Below, one piece after another: positions 1 through 6,599 of a stretch of 7,026 nucleotides of DNA (positions within the stretch are counted from its first letter, which is position 1; the number at the start of each line of letters is the position of its first letter). The notes beneath the pieces were generated by a model, which saw only the letters and a list, made by a program, of their open reading frames with translations, had not been told where the DNA came from and did no database searches. The DNA is taken from assembly GCA_937917475.1 (NCBI GenBank), contig CALDNF010000245.1:1-7026 (forward strand), written 5' to 3'. The stretch comes from an uncultured Faecalibacterium sp. (lineage in GTDB: Bacteria; Bacillota; Clostridia; Oscillospirales; Ruminococcaceae). The position numbers and the translations under genes are program-made.

Positions 1-472
1 GGAAGACTGCCGGGTTACGAACCATTGCACGGCCCAGAGCAACACGCTGACGCTGGCCGCCGGACAGAGCCTTGGGCTTACGATCCAGCAGATGCTCAAT
101 CTCCAGGATCTTGGCAGCCTCATGGACGCGCTTGTCGATCTCGTCCTTCGGGGTCTTGCGCAGCTCCAGACCGAAAGCAATGTTCTTGTAAACGGTCATG
201 TGGGGGTACAGAGCGTAGCTCTGGAAGACCATGGCGATATCACGATCCTTCGGGGGAACGTCGTTAATCAGACGGCCGCCGATGTACATCTCGCCCTTGG
301 AGATCTCCTCCAGACCGGCGATCATACGCAGGGTGGTGGACTTGCCGCAGCCGGAAGGACCAACGAAGATGATGAACTCCTTATCCTGGATCTCCAGGTT
401 GAAGTCGGTAACAGAGGGTGCAGTTGCGCCCGGATAGATCTTGTAAATGTGCTGGCAGCTGATCGAAGCCAT
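1..472 (-). CDS. ugpC: Sugar ABC transporter ATP-binding protein, MsmK/UgpC/MalK type (partial, N-terminal 157 residues)
   Basis: This is the ATPase subunit of a CUT1-type ABC importer. In this family it hydrolyses ATP on the cytoplasmic face to drive uptake of oligosaccharides, or glycerol-3-phosphate in the UgpC case. The visible part starts MASISCQHIYKIYPG. It has a Walker A motif GPSGCGKST at residues 38-46, the Q-loop QSYALYPHMTV from residue 84, and the ABC signature LSGGQRQRVALGRA from residue 136. The window ends just before Walker B, and the C-terminal regulatory domain expected in a roughly 370-residue family is outside. The ATG start is supported by GGAGG on the minus strand (482-486) with a 9-base spacer. 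No permease or binding protein gene is visible, which fits the shared-ATPase arrangement known for MsmK. The substrate cannot be told from this fragment, and the symbol reflects the family only. It is divergent from the AraC-type gene, so regulation by that protein is plausible. Confidence 0.93.
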   Translation of the reverse strand, partial: MASISCQHIYKIYPGATAPSVTDFNLEIQDKEFIIFVGPSGCGKSTTLRMIAGLEEISKGEMYIGGRLINDVPPKDRDIAMVFQSYALYPHMTVYKNIAFGLELRKTPKDEIDKRVHEAAKILEIEHLLDRKPKALSGGQRQRVALGRAMVRNPAVF

Positions 473-534
473 AGTTATTTGCCTCCATTATTTTTTATGG
501 ATGTACCCCGCATCTTGACGACGGGTGAATTCGT

Positions 535-550
535 TGTTATTATAATAACA
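535..550. promoter_or_regulatory. 16-bp perfect palindrome in the shared divergent promoter
   Basis: TGTTATTATAATAACA reads identically on both strands and is centred between 542 and 543. It lies between the ABC ATPase gene and the AraC-type gene. It contains TATAAT on both strands: minus-strand -10 at 539-544, plus-strand equivalent at 541-546. A protein bound here would cover the likely -10 of the ATPase gene. Operator function is inferred. The AT-rich context raises the chance of a fortuitous palindrome. Confidence 0.5.
539..544 (-). promoter_or_regulatory. Candidate -10 box for the ABC ATPase gene
   Basis: The minus strand reads a consensus TATAAT here, about 67 bases before the ATG at 472. 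No good -35 hexamer sits 16-18 bases upstream (the best options are AT-rich, such as TATATC), so the promoter may depend on an activator. The predicted leader is about 60 bases and contains the GGAGG ribosome site. Confidence 0.45.
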
Positions 551-561
551 GATTACTTTGT

Positions 562-569
562 GATATAAA
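562..569 (+). promoter_or_regulatory. Candidate extended -10 promoter for the AraC-type gene
   Basis: TGATATAAA at 561-569 matches an extended -10 (TGN plus TATAAA at 564-569). No convincing -35 is seen at 16-18 bases. The predicted transcript would start near 576, leaving about 25 bases before the TTG at 601, with the ribosome site between. Confidence 0.4.
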
Positions 570-600
570 ATAGCATTTTATTGATTTGAGGTGTCACTTA

Positions 601-1449
601 TTGCTTTTTGATTGGACCGCCACCGCCGCCCTTGGCTCAGTGCAGGATCTTCAGCCCCAAACGCCCCTGACGCTTACCGGAGAGGGGCTTTGGGTCTGTC
701 TGGTTTCCAGCGGAAAATGCACCGCATCGGTGGCTCTTTCCGGCCCCTCACCGGCGGGCAGCGCACTGATCCTGCCGCCCCAGAGTGTTCCCGCCGGACA
801 TCTGATCCTGTGCCGCTCTCCCCTCTGCCTTGCACCGGAGGGCGAGTGCCACCTGCTCTGCATCCAGCTCACCGGGCAGGCTGCGTCCCAGCTGCTTGCC
901 AATCTCACCGAACTGCCCTTCCTTGCCCGGGGCGAGACCTGCCCCGCTGCTGCGGAACTGATGGGCCGTCTTGCCGCCGAAACCGGCGACCGCCGCAGCC
1001 GAGCCCGGAGCCAACTGGCCTTTGCCCTGCTCTGCGAGTTATCCGGAGCCGACAGTGCTGCCCCGGCCCTGCCGCCTCTGGTGGCGGAAGCCATTGAGGA
1101 TATCCGGGCCAATTATGCCGGACTCTACGGCGTGGAGGAGCTCAGTGAGCGGCTGGGAGTCTCCAAGAGCCATCTGGTCCGCACTTTCACCGCCGCCGTG
1201 GGCACCTCTCCGGGCCGCTATCTGACCACCGTCCGGATCGAAGCTGCCATGCGGCTGCTCCTCCACCGGGAGTACACACTGGATGTCATTGCCAGCCTCT
1301 GCGGCTTTTCCGGAGCCAACTATCTCTGCCGGGTCTTTAAAAAAGAAACCGGCCAATCTCCCGCACAGTGGCGGGCCATGGCCGGTCAATCCGCAAAGCC
1401 GGGGCTTTCCCCTCAAGAGAGCCTGCGAGAGCAGGAACTTTATGTCTGA
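601..1449 (+). CDS. AraC-family transcriptional regulator
   Basis: A DNA-binding regulator with a C-terminal AraC/XylS double helix-turn-helix. Counting from the TTG at 601 it has 282 residues. The first HTH covers about residues 177-198 (GVEELSERLGVSKSHLVRTF). The second covers about 226-251 (TLDVIASLCGFSGANYLCRV), followed by the family-typical FKKETGQSPAQWR. Residues 1 to about 145 form a divergent, proline- and alanine-rich N-terminal region, presumably the cupin-like effector domain, whose ligand cannot be read. I chose TTG 601 because AGGTG (589-593) lies 7 bases before it. A TTG at 586 is also in frame but would put that ribosome site inside the gene, and the first in-frame ATG (961) is too late. 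It is divergent from a sugar ABC ATPase gene, which suggests carbohydrate control. Its 3' end overlaps the convergent cyclase gene by 10 bases. No clear terminator follows. Confidence 0.88.
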   Translation: MLFDWTATAALGSVQDLQPQTPLTLTGEGLWVCLVSSGKCTASVALSGPSPAGSALILPPQSVPAGHLILCRSPLCLAPEGECHLLCIQLTGQAASQLLANLTELPFLARGETCPAAAELMGRLAAETGDRRSRARSQLAFALLCELSGADSAAPALPPLVAEAIEDIRANYAGLYGVEELSERLGVSKSHLVRTFTAAVGTSPGRYLTTVRIEAAMRLLLHREYTLDVIASLCGFSGANYLCRVFKKETGQSPAQWRAMAGQSAKPGLSPQESLREQELYV

Positions 1450-2555
1450 TTTTTTTCGTATCTTCCGGTCTTGGGGTTTTCTTTGCCCCGGCCCTTCCAC
1501 TTTGCCTTATACATTTCCTTGTCGGCTTCAGCAATGGCATCGTAGATGTTTTTCCGGGCGGTATCAAATATCACACAGCCCGCCGACACCCGGGGCAGAT
1601 GGGGCTGGCTGTCCCGCCGCTTCTGCATCTCTGCGGCAAAGCTTCGCATCAGCAGTTCCACCTCGTCCGTCCGCTTTTCCAACACCACACAGAACTCATC
1701 GCCGCCTACCCGGAAGCACCTGCCGTACCGGGCAAAGGTCCGGCGAATGCTTTCCGCAACGGCCTGCAGGCAGGCATCTCCAAAGGCGTGGCCATAGGTA
1801 TCGTTGGCCTGTTTGAAGTGGTCCACATCAAAAAAGAGGATGGCACCCTTTCCCCGGAACCCCGAAATGTAATGTTCATAGCCCCAGCGGTTGATGAGCT
1901 CGGTCAGGCCATCCACCTGCTGGATGATGTCACCGTAAAATTTGTACAGCATGATAGCTGCCATTCCCACGGTAACCCAGACGATCTTTACTTCCAGCAC
2001 CGTCTGTACTCCGATCCCGACCAGAAGAAAAAGCGTCAGAAGCCCCAACAGGACACCGCCGCTCTGCTGATACCGCTTGAACACCCGCAGGCTTTCCAGC
2101 AGAAACACTGCAATGCAGACGATGCAGGAAACCGTATAAAACCAATAGAATTCTCCATGGTGGTAAACGTTTTGTTCATCCACAAAAAAGATCCACCCTG
2201 TAAAGACCGAAGCCAGCTCAGCGCAGACATTGAGGACCGCAACAGCCGCTGCCGCTTTGCCGAACCGTACCTTAGGGCTCAGGCTCATGCCGCAGAGCAG
2301 ACCCAGAAACGGTGCCGCCGACAGCTCCATGAACTTGACCAGAATATGCAGAGGGATCAGGGAAGCGGGCCCATTGTTGAGCATATTTCCGCTCCACTCG
2401 CACAGCGATGTAACAGCGATCACCCCGAACACCAGCCGGGTTATCCGCTTTCGTTCCTTATCCAATGCCACGTTGAAATCCACCGCAAAGACCATCAGCA
2501 GCATGGTCAATACCGTCAGGCCGATCGCTGCGGTGTAATATTGTGCCTCTTTCAT
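1440..2555 (-). CDS. Membrane-bound GGDEF-domain diguanylate cyclase
   Basis: Predicted to convert two GTP to cyclic di-GMP at the inner face of the membrane. The protein has 371 residues. Residues about 7-207 contain roughly seven hydrophobic segments (near 7-28, 39-57, 64-88, 99-123, 136-155, 166-188 and 190-207). The GGDEF domain runs from about 210 to 355: FFDVDHFK with metal-binding Asp243, NDTYGHAFGD with Asn251 and Asp260 (substrate contacts in this family), and an intact GGDEF motif at 284-288. The residues nine to six positions before GGDEF read ARYG rather than RxxD, so the usual product-inhibition site is absent. The start at 2555 is preferred over an upstream ATG at 2708: a good promoter (2592-2620) lies between them, and the upstream 51 residues look non-coding. 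An AAGG-containing ribosome site (2567-2573) precedes it by 11 bases. The signal sensed by the membrane part is unknown. No EAL or PilZ protein is in view. Confidence 0.9.
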   Translation of the reverse strand: MKEAQYYTAAIGLTVLTMLLMVFAVDFNVALDKERKRITRLVFGVIAVTSLCEWSGNMLNNGPASLIPLHILVKFMELSAAPFLGLLCGMSLSPKVRFGKAAAAVAVLNVCAELASVFTGWIFFVDEQNVYHHGEFYWFYTVSCIVCIAVFLLESLRVFKRYQQSGGVLLGLLTLFLLVGIGVQTVLEVKIVWVTVGMAAIMLYKFYGDIIQQVDGLTELINRWGYEHYISGFRGKGAILFFDVDHFKQANDTYGHAFGDACLQAVAESIRRTFARYGRCFRVGGDEFCVVLEKRTDEVELLMRSFAAEMQKRRDSQPHLPRVSAGCVIFDTARKNIYDAIAEADKEMYKAKWKGRGKENPKTGRYEKNQT

Positions 2556-2591
2556 GAAGTCGTTTTCCTTCCCATCCCTTGAAGTGATTCC

Positions 2592-2620
2592 AGTATACGT
2601 TTTTTCTGTTTCGGCATCAA
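2592..2620 (-). promoter_or_regulatory. Sigma-A-type promoter of the diguanylate cyclase gene
   Basis: Minus-strand TTGATG (2615-2620) and TATACT (2592-2597) are separated by exactly 17 bases. The predicted start near 2585 gives a leader of about 30 bases that contains the ribosome site. This supports the translation start at 2555. Confidence 0.65.
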
Positions 2621-2673
2621 GGGCAAATCTTCTCGAAAAGCGACTTTTTTCAAGAGTGTGCAGCACTGTCCGG

Positions 2674-2790
2674 TCAATCCAGATCCTCAAATCCGGTAAC
2701 GCTCTCAAACCGCTGGGTACGCACAGCCATCATTTCACTGACGTCGGCAGCGGTCAGCAGCTCCGAAGAAGGATATACCCGGAGGGCCGT
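2674..2790 (-). pseudogene. Short orphan reading frame, possible gene remnant
   Basis: This stretch of the 309-base divergent region is open on the minus strand for 38 codons between two stops. The protein-like end reads SELLTAADVSEMMAVR followed by TQRFESVTGFEDLD and TGA. Two adjacent ATGs (2733 and 2730) would give only 18-19 residues, and neither has a ribosome site. The composition (helix-like, acidic end, no odd residues) looks more like real protein than the surrounding shadow frames. It may be the C-terminal scrap of a decayed gene, or chance. I do not recognise it. The rest of 2556-2864 holds the two promoters described and nothing else I can support. Confidence 0.2.
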
Positions 2791-2801
2791 TCAGCTGCCG
2801 C

Positions 2802-2831
2802 TTGTCAACCCCCATATTCCCATGGTACAAT
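2802..2831 (+). promoter_or_regulatory. Promoter of the LacI-family gene with overlapping inverted repeat
   Basis: TTGTCA (2802-2807) and TACAAT (2826-2831) are separated by 18 bases, each one mismatch from consensus. Transcription would begin near 2838, just before the ribosome site at 2855-2860. A perfect 7-bp inverted repeat, CCATATT (2812-2818) and AATATGG (2829-2835), overlaps the -10 and could be an autoregulatory operator. This operator is inferred. Confidence 0.65.
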
Positions 2832-2864
2832 ATGGATGAATACAACGCAGAGATGAGGGATCAC

Positions 2865-3908
2865 ATGGTCACGATCAAACAGATCGCCCAGGAGGTGGGC
2901 ATTTCGCCCAGCACCGTCAGCATCGTGCTGGGGGGCAAGGCGGCGGAGCGCAAGATCAGCAAGGCAACGCAGGAGCGCATCTATGATGCCGCCGCCCGGC
3001 TGGGCTATCAGCCCAACATGGCAGCCCGCAGCCTGCGGGACGGCACCGGTGCCAACGAACTGGTGGTTGCGATGTTCTGGGCGCAGGACTTCCGGGCCAG
3101 CATGATGGTGCGGTTCTGGGACGGCCTGCGGGCCGAGATGGAGAACTGCGGCCGTCCGGTGCGGCTGGTGATCTACCCTTACGTCAATGATCACCTCAAG
3201 GAGTGCACTGCCCTGACCAGCGGTGCCAACTGCCACGCCGCCCTGATCTGCAACGCATCCTATGTTGATCTGCAATTCCTTGAGGATGCCCAGCTTCCCA
3301 TCCCGGTGGTGCTCTACAACCGGGAATGTAAGGGCTATTGCAGCGTCAATGTGGACGATGTAAAAATGGGTGCGCTTGCGGCCCGGGCCTTCATCGATCA
3401 GGGCTGCCGGACTGCTGCCGTCCTCACCGGTCAGCCGGTCTTTGCAGGGATGGAGGATCGTATCCATGGCTTCCGGCTGGAACTGCTGCATCATGGCATC
3501 GCTCTCCTGCCCAGCCGCTACTGTGTCAACAGCATCCGGGGCGGCTACGAGGCCGTGATCCACCGGCTCCACCGGGAATGGAAAGACTCCATCCCGGATG
3601 CCATCTTCTGCGGCTCCTCCATGATCGCCCACGGAGCCCTGCGTGCCTTTGCCGAAGTCGGCATCACCGGCTCTGCCCTGCCCCGGATGATCGCCGTGGG
3701 CAACGGAGCCGAAGAAGTGGATGAGTTTGCCGTCCCCAGCCTCAGTGTCGTCCACCTGCCCATGGAAGAGATGGCCTGCCAGTGCTTCCAGCTGGCGTTG
3801 GACCTGCTGGACGGCAAGATCACCACCCCCGAAAGCCGGATGCTCCCGGTGGAGTATCTTGCCCGGGAGACCTGCGGCCCCATCCATCCCCGGGAGGATG
3901 CAGAGTAA
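2865..3908 (+). CDS. LacI-family transcriptional regulator
   Basis: A 347-residue DNA-binding regulator. The N-terminal LacI helix-turn-helix starts at residue 2 (VTIKQIAQEVGISPSTVS), followed by the family signature RLGYQPNMAARSLR near residues 46-59, which forms the hinge region. The remaining residues, to about 340, match the periplasmic-binding-protein-like effector domain, with the NVDDVKMGALAARAFIDQG region typical of the family. In LacI proteins this domain usually binds a sugar or nucleoside, but the ligand cannot be read here. The ATG at 2865 was chosen because GAGGGA (2855-2860) precedes it by 4-6 bases and the promoter lies just upstream. The longer in-frame start at 2802 would fall on the -35 box. 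It is convergent with prs. No transporter or catabolic operon adjoins it, so its targets may lie elsewhere, with possible self-control through the repeat at its promoter. Confidence 0.93.
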   Translation: MVTIKQIAQEVGISPSTVSIVLGGKAAERKISKATQERIYDAAARLGYQPNMAARSLRDGTGANELVVAMFWAQDFRASMMVRFWDGLRAEMENCGRPVRLVIYPYVNDHLKECTALTSGANCHAALICNASYVDLQFLEDAQLPIPVVLYNRECKGYCSVNVDDVKMGALAARAFIDQGCRTAAVLTGQPVFAGMEDRIHGFRLELLHHGIALLPSRYCVNSIRGGYEAVIHRLHREWKDSIPDAIFCGSSMIAHGALRAFAEVGITGSALPRMIAVGNGAEEVDEFAVPSLSVVHLPMEEMACQCFQLALDLLDGKITTPESRMLPVEYLARETCGPIHPREDAE

Positions 3909-3924
3909 AACCACATTATACCAC

Positions 3925-3961
3925 AAAAAAGGAGCTGTCTCCCTCGGGAGACGGCTCCTTT
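3925..3961. terminator. Bidirectional intrinsic terminator between LacI gene and prs
   Basis: The stem arms are 3928-3943 and 3946-3961. They are complementary over 16 positions with one G-U wobble, and the top would open to a CTCG loop. Read from prs (minus strand) the stem is followed by a run of six U (3925-3930), a textbook terminator. Read from the LacI gene, the trailing sequence is only TTT then mixed bases, so it is weaker in that direction. Confidence 0.9.
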
Positions 3962-3975
3962 GCGCTTATTCGGAG

Positions 3976-5115
3976 TTACTTGCGGCTTGCCAGCAGGGCC
4001 TCGATCTTCTTGATGGGATCGATAATGCTGGAGACCGACATATCATGGTTCAGGGCCACGACGAAGTATGCGGCATACTTGGAAACATCCACATCCACAT
4101 ACCAGTCACGCTCCAGCAGCTCGGGCAGACGGTAGGTCAGGTTGGTGCCCACAACGTAGTCCAGCTTACCGGCAGCAACGGCCTCGTCGAACTTGCTCAG
4201 GCCGCTGGTGAACAGGGGGAAGGTAGCATTAGCGATGATCCGCTTTGCACCACGCTCCTTCAGGTTGCTGGCAACTTCCAGCATACTCTCGCCGGAAGCA
4301 ATGATGTCATCGGCAATAAAGACGGTCTTGCCCTCCACGGAGTCGCCCAGATACTCATGAGCAACGATGGGGTTACGGCCATTGACCACACGGGTGTAAT
4401 CACGACGCTTGTAGAACATACCCAGATTGCAGCCCAGCACGCTGGAGAAGTACATATTCCGGTTCATTGCACCCTCGTCCGGGCTGACCACGATGAACTT
4501 CTCCTTGTCGAAGGAGATGTCGGGGTCCTTCTTGAGCAGGTTCTTCAGGACCTGATAGGTGGGCATCGCATTATCAAAGCTCATCAGGGGCACAGCGTTG
4601 ACCACACGAGGATCGTGTGCGTCAAAGGTGATGATGTTCCGCACGCCCATGGTCTGCAGCTCCTGCAAGGCCACAGCGCAGTCCAGACTCTCACGGACCA
4701 CACGGCGGTGCTGACGGCCGCCGTACAGGCTGGGCATGATGACCGACACCCGGTGAGCCTTGCCTGCAACTGCCTGAATGATACGCTTCAGGTTGGCAAA
4801 GTGGTCGTCCGGAGACATATGGTTCTCATAGTTGAACAGCTTGTAGGTCACGCTGTAGTTGCCGGGATCGACCACGATGAAGATGTCATCGCCTCGCACC
4901 GACTCCTGCACCAGACCCTTTGCGTCACCGCTCTGAAAGCGGGGGCACTCAGCGGGGATGATGAAGGTCTTTTCGTTCAGGCCGGCTTCGTTTGCCCAGC
5001 GGACAAGGTGCTGATCGATCTTGTTGGTCAGCTCCTCTGCACCGGGGCAGGCGATCAGGCGCAGGTCAGCGACCTTGCTCTGCAAAAAACAGTCTCTGGG
5101 GGTAATATCAGGCAT
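3976..5115 (-). CDS. prs: Ribose-phosphate pyrophosphokinase (PRPP synthase), long clostridial-type variant
   Basis: Makes 5-phosphoribosyl-1-pyrophosphate from ribose-5-phosphate and ATP, the precursor for purines, pyrimidines, NAD, histidine and tryptophan. It acts in the cytoplasm. The protein has 379 residues, against about 315 for the common bacterial enzyme. Recognisable blocks are SVRGDDIFIV (72-81), GGRQHRR (132-138; usually RQDRK), FDAHDP (164-169; the LDLH-type block), SPDEGAMNR (211-219), the flexible-loop KRRD (236-239) and the PRPP loop ADDIIASGES (268-277). In that loop the two leading aspartates are kept, but the usual D-T-G/A-G-T stretch is changed to A-S-G-E-S. The extra length lies partly at the N-terminus and in residues 84-105. 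I recall similar sequences from Clostridia. AAGGAG (5124-5129 on +) precedes the ATG by 8 bases. It has its own promoter and terminator. Function is confident at family level; kinetic effects of the changes are unknown. Confidence 0.9.
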   Translation of the reverse strand: MPDITPRDCFLQSKVADLRLIACPGAEELTNKIDQHLVRWANEAGLNEKTFIIPAECPRFQSGDAKGLVQESVRGDDIFIVVDPGNYSVTYKLFNYENHMSPDDHFANLKRIIQAVAGKAHRVSVIMPSLYGGRQHRRVVRESLDCAVALQELQTMGVRNIITFDAHDPRVVNAVPLMSFDNAMPTYQVLKNLLKKDPDISFDKEKFIVVSPDEGAMNRNMYFSSVLGCNLGMFYKRRDYTRVVNGRNPIVAHEYLGDSVEGKTVFIADDIIASGESMLEVASNLKERGAKRIIANATFPLFTSGLSKFDEAVAAGKLDYVVGTNLTYRLPELLERDWYVDVDVSKYAAYFVVALNHDMSVSSIIDPIKKIEALLASRK

Positions 5116-5172
5116 AATTACAACTCCTTAATGTTCCGATAACTCAGACGTGTTAAGCGCATATCCGTCTTT

Positions 5173-5181
5173 ATTCTATCA
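5173..5181 (-). promoter_or_regulatory. Extended -10 promoter of prs
   Basis: The minus strand reads TGA then TAGAAT (-10 at 5173-5178), an extended -10. The -35 region is poor: a TTGGTG lies upstream but 20 bases away. The predicted start near 5166 gives a leader of about 50 bases. The rest of the 224-base gap up to metK holds only the metK terminator. Confidence 0.5.
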
Positions 5182-5283
5182 CAATTTCTGCTTTCCGACA
5201 CCAAAAATTCCGTCATCGAATAAATTTTCTGCGCCTTGCACAGCTGTTATTCTGTTTTCCGCCGGAGTCTGTTACTTTTTTAC

Positions 5284-5324
5284 AAAAACAGCCCCTCCGG
5301 GGCCCAAAAAGTCCCGGAAGGGCT
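5284..5324 (-). terminator. Intrinsic terminator downstream of metK
   Basis: On the minus strand, AGCCCTTCCGGG (5313-5324) pairs with CCCGGAGGGGCT (5290-5301) over 12 positions with one G-U wobble. The loop is 11 bases, and a run of U follows (5284-5288). It lies about 16 bases past the metK stop and separates metK from prs transcription. Confidence 0.88.
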
Positions 5325-5339
5325 GGAAAAGTATGATTT

Positions 5340-6494
5340 TTACAGGGCTGCGACGGCTGCCTTCAGCTCGTCCACACGATCGGTGTTCTCCCACTTCACG
5401 CCCAGATCCTCACGGCCCATATGGCCGTAAGCAGCCAGCTTGCGGTAGATGGGCTTGCGCAGGTCGAGGTCACGGATGATGGCGGCGGGGGTCAGGTCAA
5501 AGACCTTTTCCACAGCCTGCTCGATCTTCTCGTCCTCCACAGTGCCGGTGCCGAAGGTATCCACCATGATGGAGACCGGCTTTGCCACGCCGATGGCGTA
5601 AGCCACCTGCACTTCGCACTGCTTTGCCAGACCAGCGGCCACGATGTTCTTGGCCACCCAGCGGGTCGCATACGCTGCACTGCGGTCCACCTTGCTGGGG
5701 TCCTTGCCGGAGAATGCGCCGCCGCCGTGGCGTGCATAGCCGCCGTAGGTGTCCACGATGATCTTACGGCCGGTCAGGCCGGTATCGCCCTGAGGGCCGC
5801 CCACAACAAAGCGGCCGGTGGGGTTGATATAGTACTTGGTGTTCTCGTCCAGCAGCTCTGCGGGGATGGTGGCCTTGATGACCTTCTCCATCACGTCGGC
5901 ACGGAGCTTGTCCATGCTGACTGTATCACTGTGCTGGCTGGAAATGACCACGGCATCCACACGAGCGGGCTTGCCGTCGATATACTCCACGGTGACCTGA
6001 CTCTTGCCGTCCGGACGCAGATAGTCCATCTCGCCGTTCTTGCGCACCTCGGTCAGACGCTTTGCCAGCTTGTGAGCCAGGCTGATGGGCATGGGCATCA
6101 GCTCCGGGGTCTCGTCGCAGGCATAACCGAACATCATGCCCTGATCGCCTGCACCACCCACTTCGTCGTTGGTGCCCAGTGCGATGTCGGGGCTCTGGCC
6201 GTCGATGTTGGAGATAACAGCGCAGGTGTCGGCATCAAAGCCATACTTTGCACGGGTGTAGCCGATATCCGCCACCACTTCACGGACGACCTTCTGGAAA
6301 TCGACGTAGCATTTGGTGGTGATCTCGCCCATGATGTGGACCAGACCGGTGGAAGCACAGGTCTCGCAGGCCACACGGGCGTCAGGGTCATGGGTCAGGA
6401 TCTCGTCAAGGATCGCATCCGAGATCTGGTCGCAGATCTTGTCGGGATGTCCTTCGGTGACGGACTCGGACGTGAACAGATGATGTTTTGCCAT
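5340..6494 (-). CDS. metK: S-adenosylmethionine synthetase (methionine adenosyltransferase)
   Basis: Forms S-adenosylmethionine from methionine and ATP with release of phosphate and pyrophosphate; it is a cytoplasmic tetramer in the known family. The protein has 384 residues, the normal bacterial length, and is complete. Signature blocks are LFTSESVTEGHPDKICDQIS (6-25) with the ATP-binding GHPDK at 15-19, EVGGAGDQGMMFGYA (111-125), the glycine- and phosphate-binding GGGAFSGKDPSKVDRSAAY (257-275), and a C-terminal region containing RKPIYRKLAAYGHMGR. The start is decided by a near-perfect AAGGAGG (6502-6508 on +) 7 bases before the ATG. The gene is monocistronic on present evidence: its leader contains a SAM-I riboswitch and a terminator follows its stop. 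Expression should fall when SAM is abundant. Confidence 0.98.
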   Translation of the reverse strand: MAKHHLFTSESVTEGHPDKICDQISDAILDEILTHDPDARVACETCASTGLVHIMGEITTKCYVDFQKVVREVVADIGYTRAKYGFDADTCAVISNIDGQSPDIALGTNDEVGGAGDQGMMFGYACDETPELMPMPISLAHKLAKRLTEVRKNGEMDYLRPDGKSQVTVEYIDGKPARVDAVVISSQHSDTVSMDKLRADVMEKVIKATIPAELLDENTKYYINPTGRFVVGGPQGDTGLTGRKIIVDTYGGYARHGGGAFSGKDPSKVDRSAAYATRWVAKNIVAAGLAKQCEVQVAYAIGVAKPVSIMVDTFGTGTVEDEKIEQAVEKVFDLTPAAIIRDLDLRKPIYRKLAAYGHMGREDLGVKWENTDRVDELKAAVAAL

Positions 6495-6565
6495 AATGGA
6501 ACCTCCTTAGATTTCGGGTGTGTGGTTTTCAGCTTCATACCCATCCATCAAGATTTTGCGCAATC

Positions 6566-6596
6566 AAAAACGCCCAGAACCGAAGTTCTGAGCGTT
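6566..6596 (-). terminator. Riboswitch-controlled intrinsic terminator in the metK leader
   Basis: On the minus strand, AACGCTCAGAAC (6585-6596) and GTTCTGGGCGTT (6569-6580) form a 12-bp stem with one G-U wobble, capped by a UUCG tetraloop and followed by U5 (6566-6570). It begins only a few bases after the 3' strand of aptamer helix P1 and ends about 70 bases before the metK ATG. This is the expression platform expected of an S-box leader. A short competing hairpin (GAGTG/CGCTC spanning P1 and the terminator 5' arm) could be part of the antiterminator. Confidence 0.92.
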
Positions 6597-6599
6597 GCA

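Noticed and set aside
515..546. Plus-strand TTGACG plus TATAAT as the AraC gene promoter
   Set aside because: The 20-base spacing is too long for a normal sigma-A promoter; the extended -10 at 561-569 fits the start better.
1421..1456. Hairpin CCTGC-GAGA-GCAGG followed by a T-run near the AraC gene end
   Set aside because: The stem is only 5 bp and the T-run begins about 15 bases later, so it does not fit an intrinsic terminator.
2556..2708. N-terminal extension of the diguanylate cyclase from an ATG at 2708
   Set aside because: A consensus-like promoter with 17-base spacing lies inside it, and the ribosome site favours the start at 2555.
2805..3926. Long minus-strand open frame of 373 codons opposite the LacI-family gene
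   Set aside because: Its product has no recognisable fold or motif and no ribosome site. It is the mirror of a GC-rich gene whose codon bias removes antisense stops.
3721..5142. Long plus-strand open frame of 473 codons opposite prs
   Set aside because: It overlaps the LacI gene's end, crosses the terminator and then reads the antisense of prs, giving a low-complexity product. prs itself is certain.
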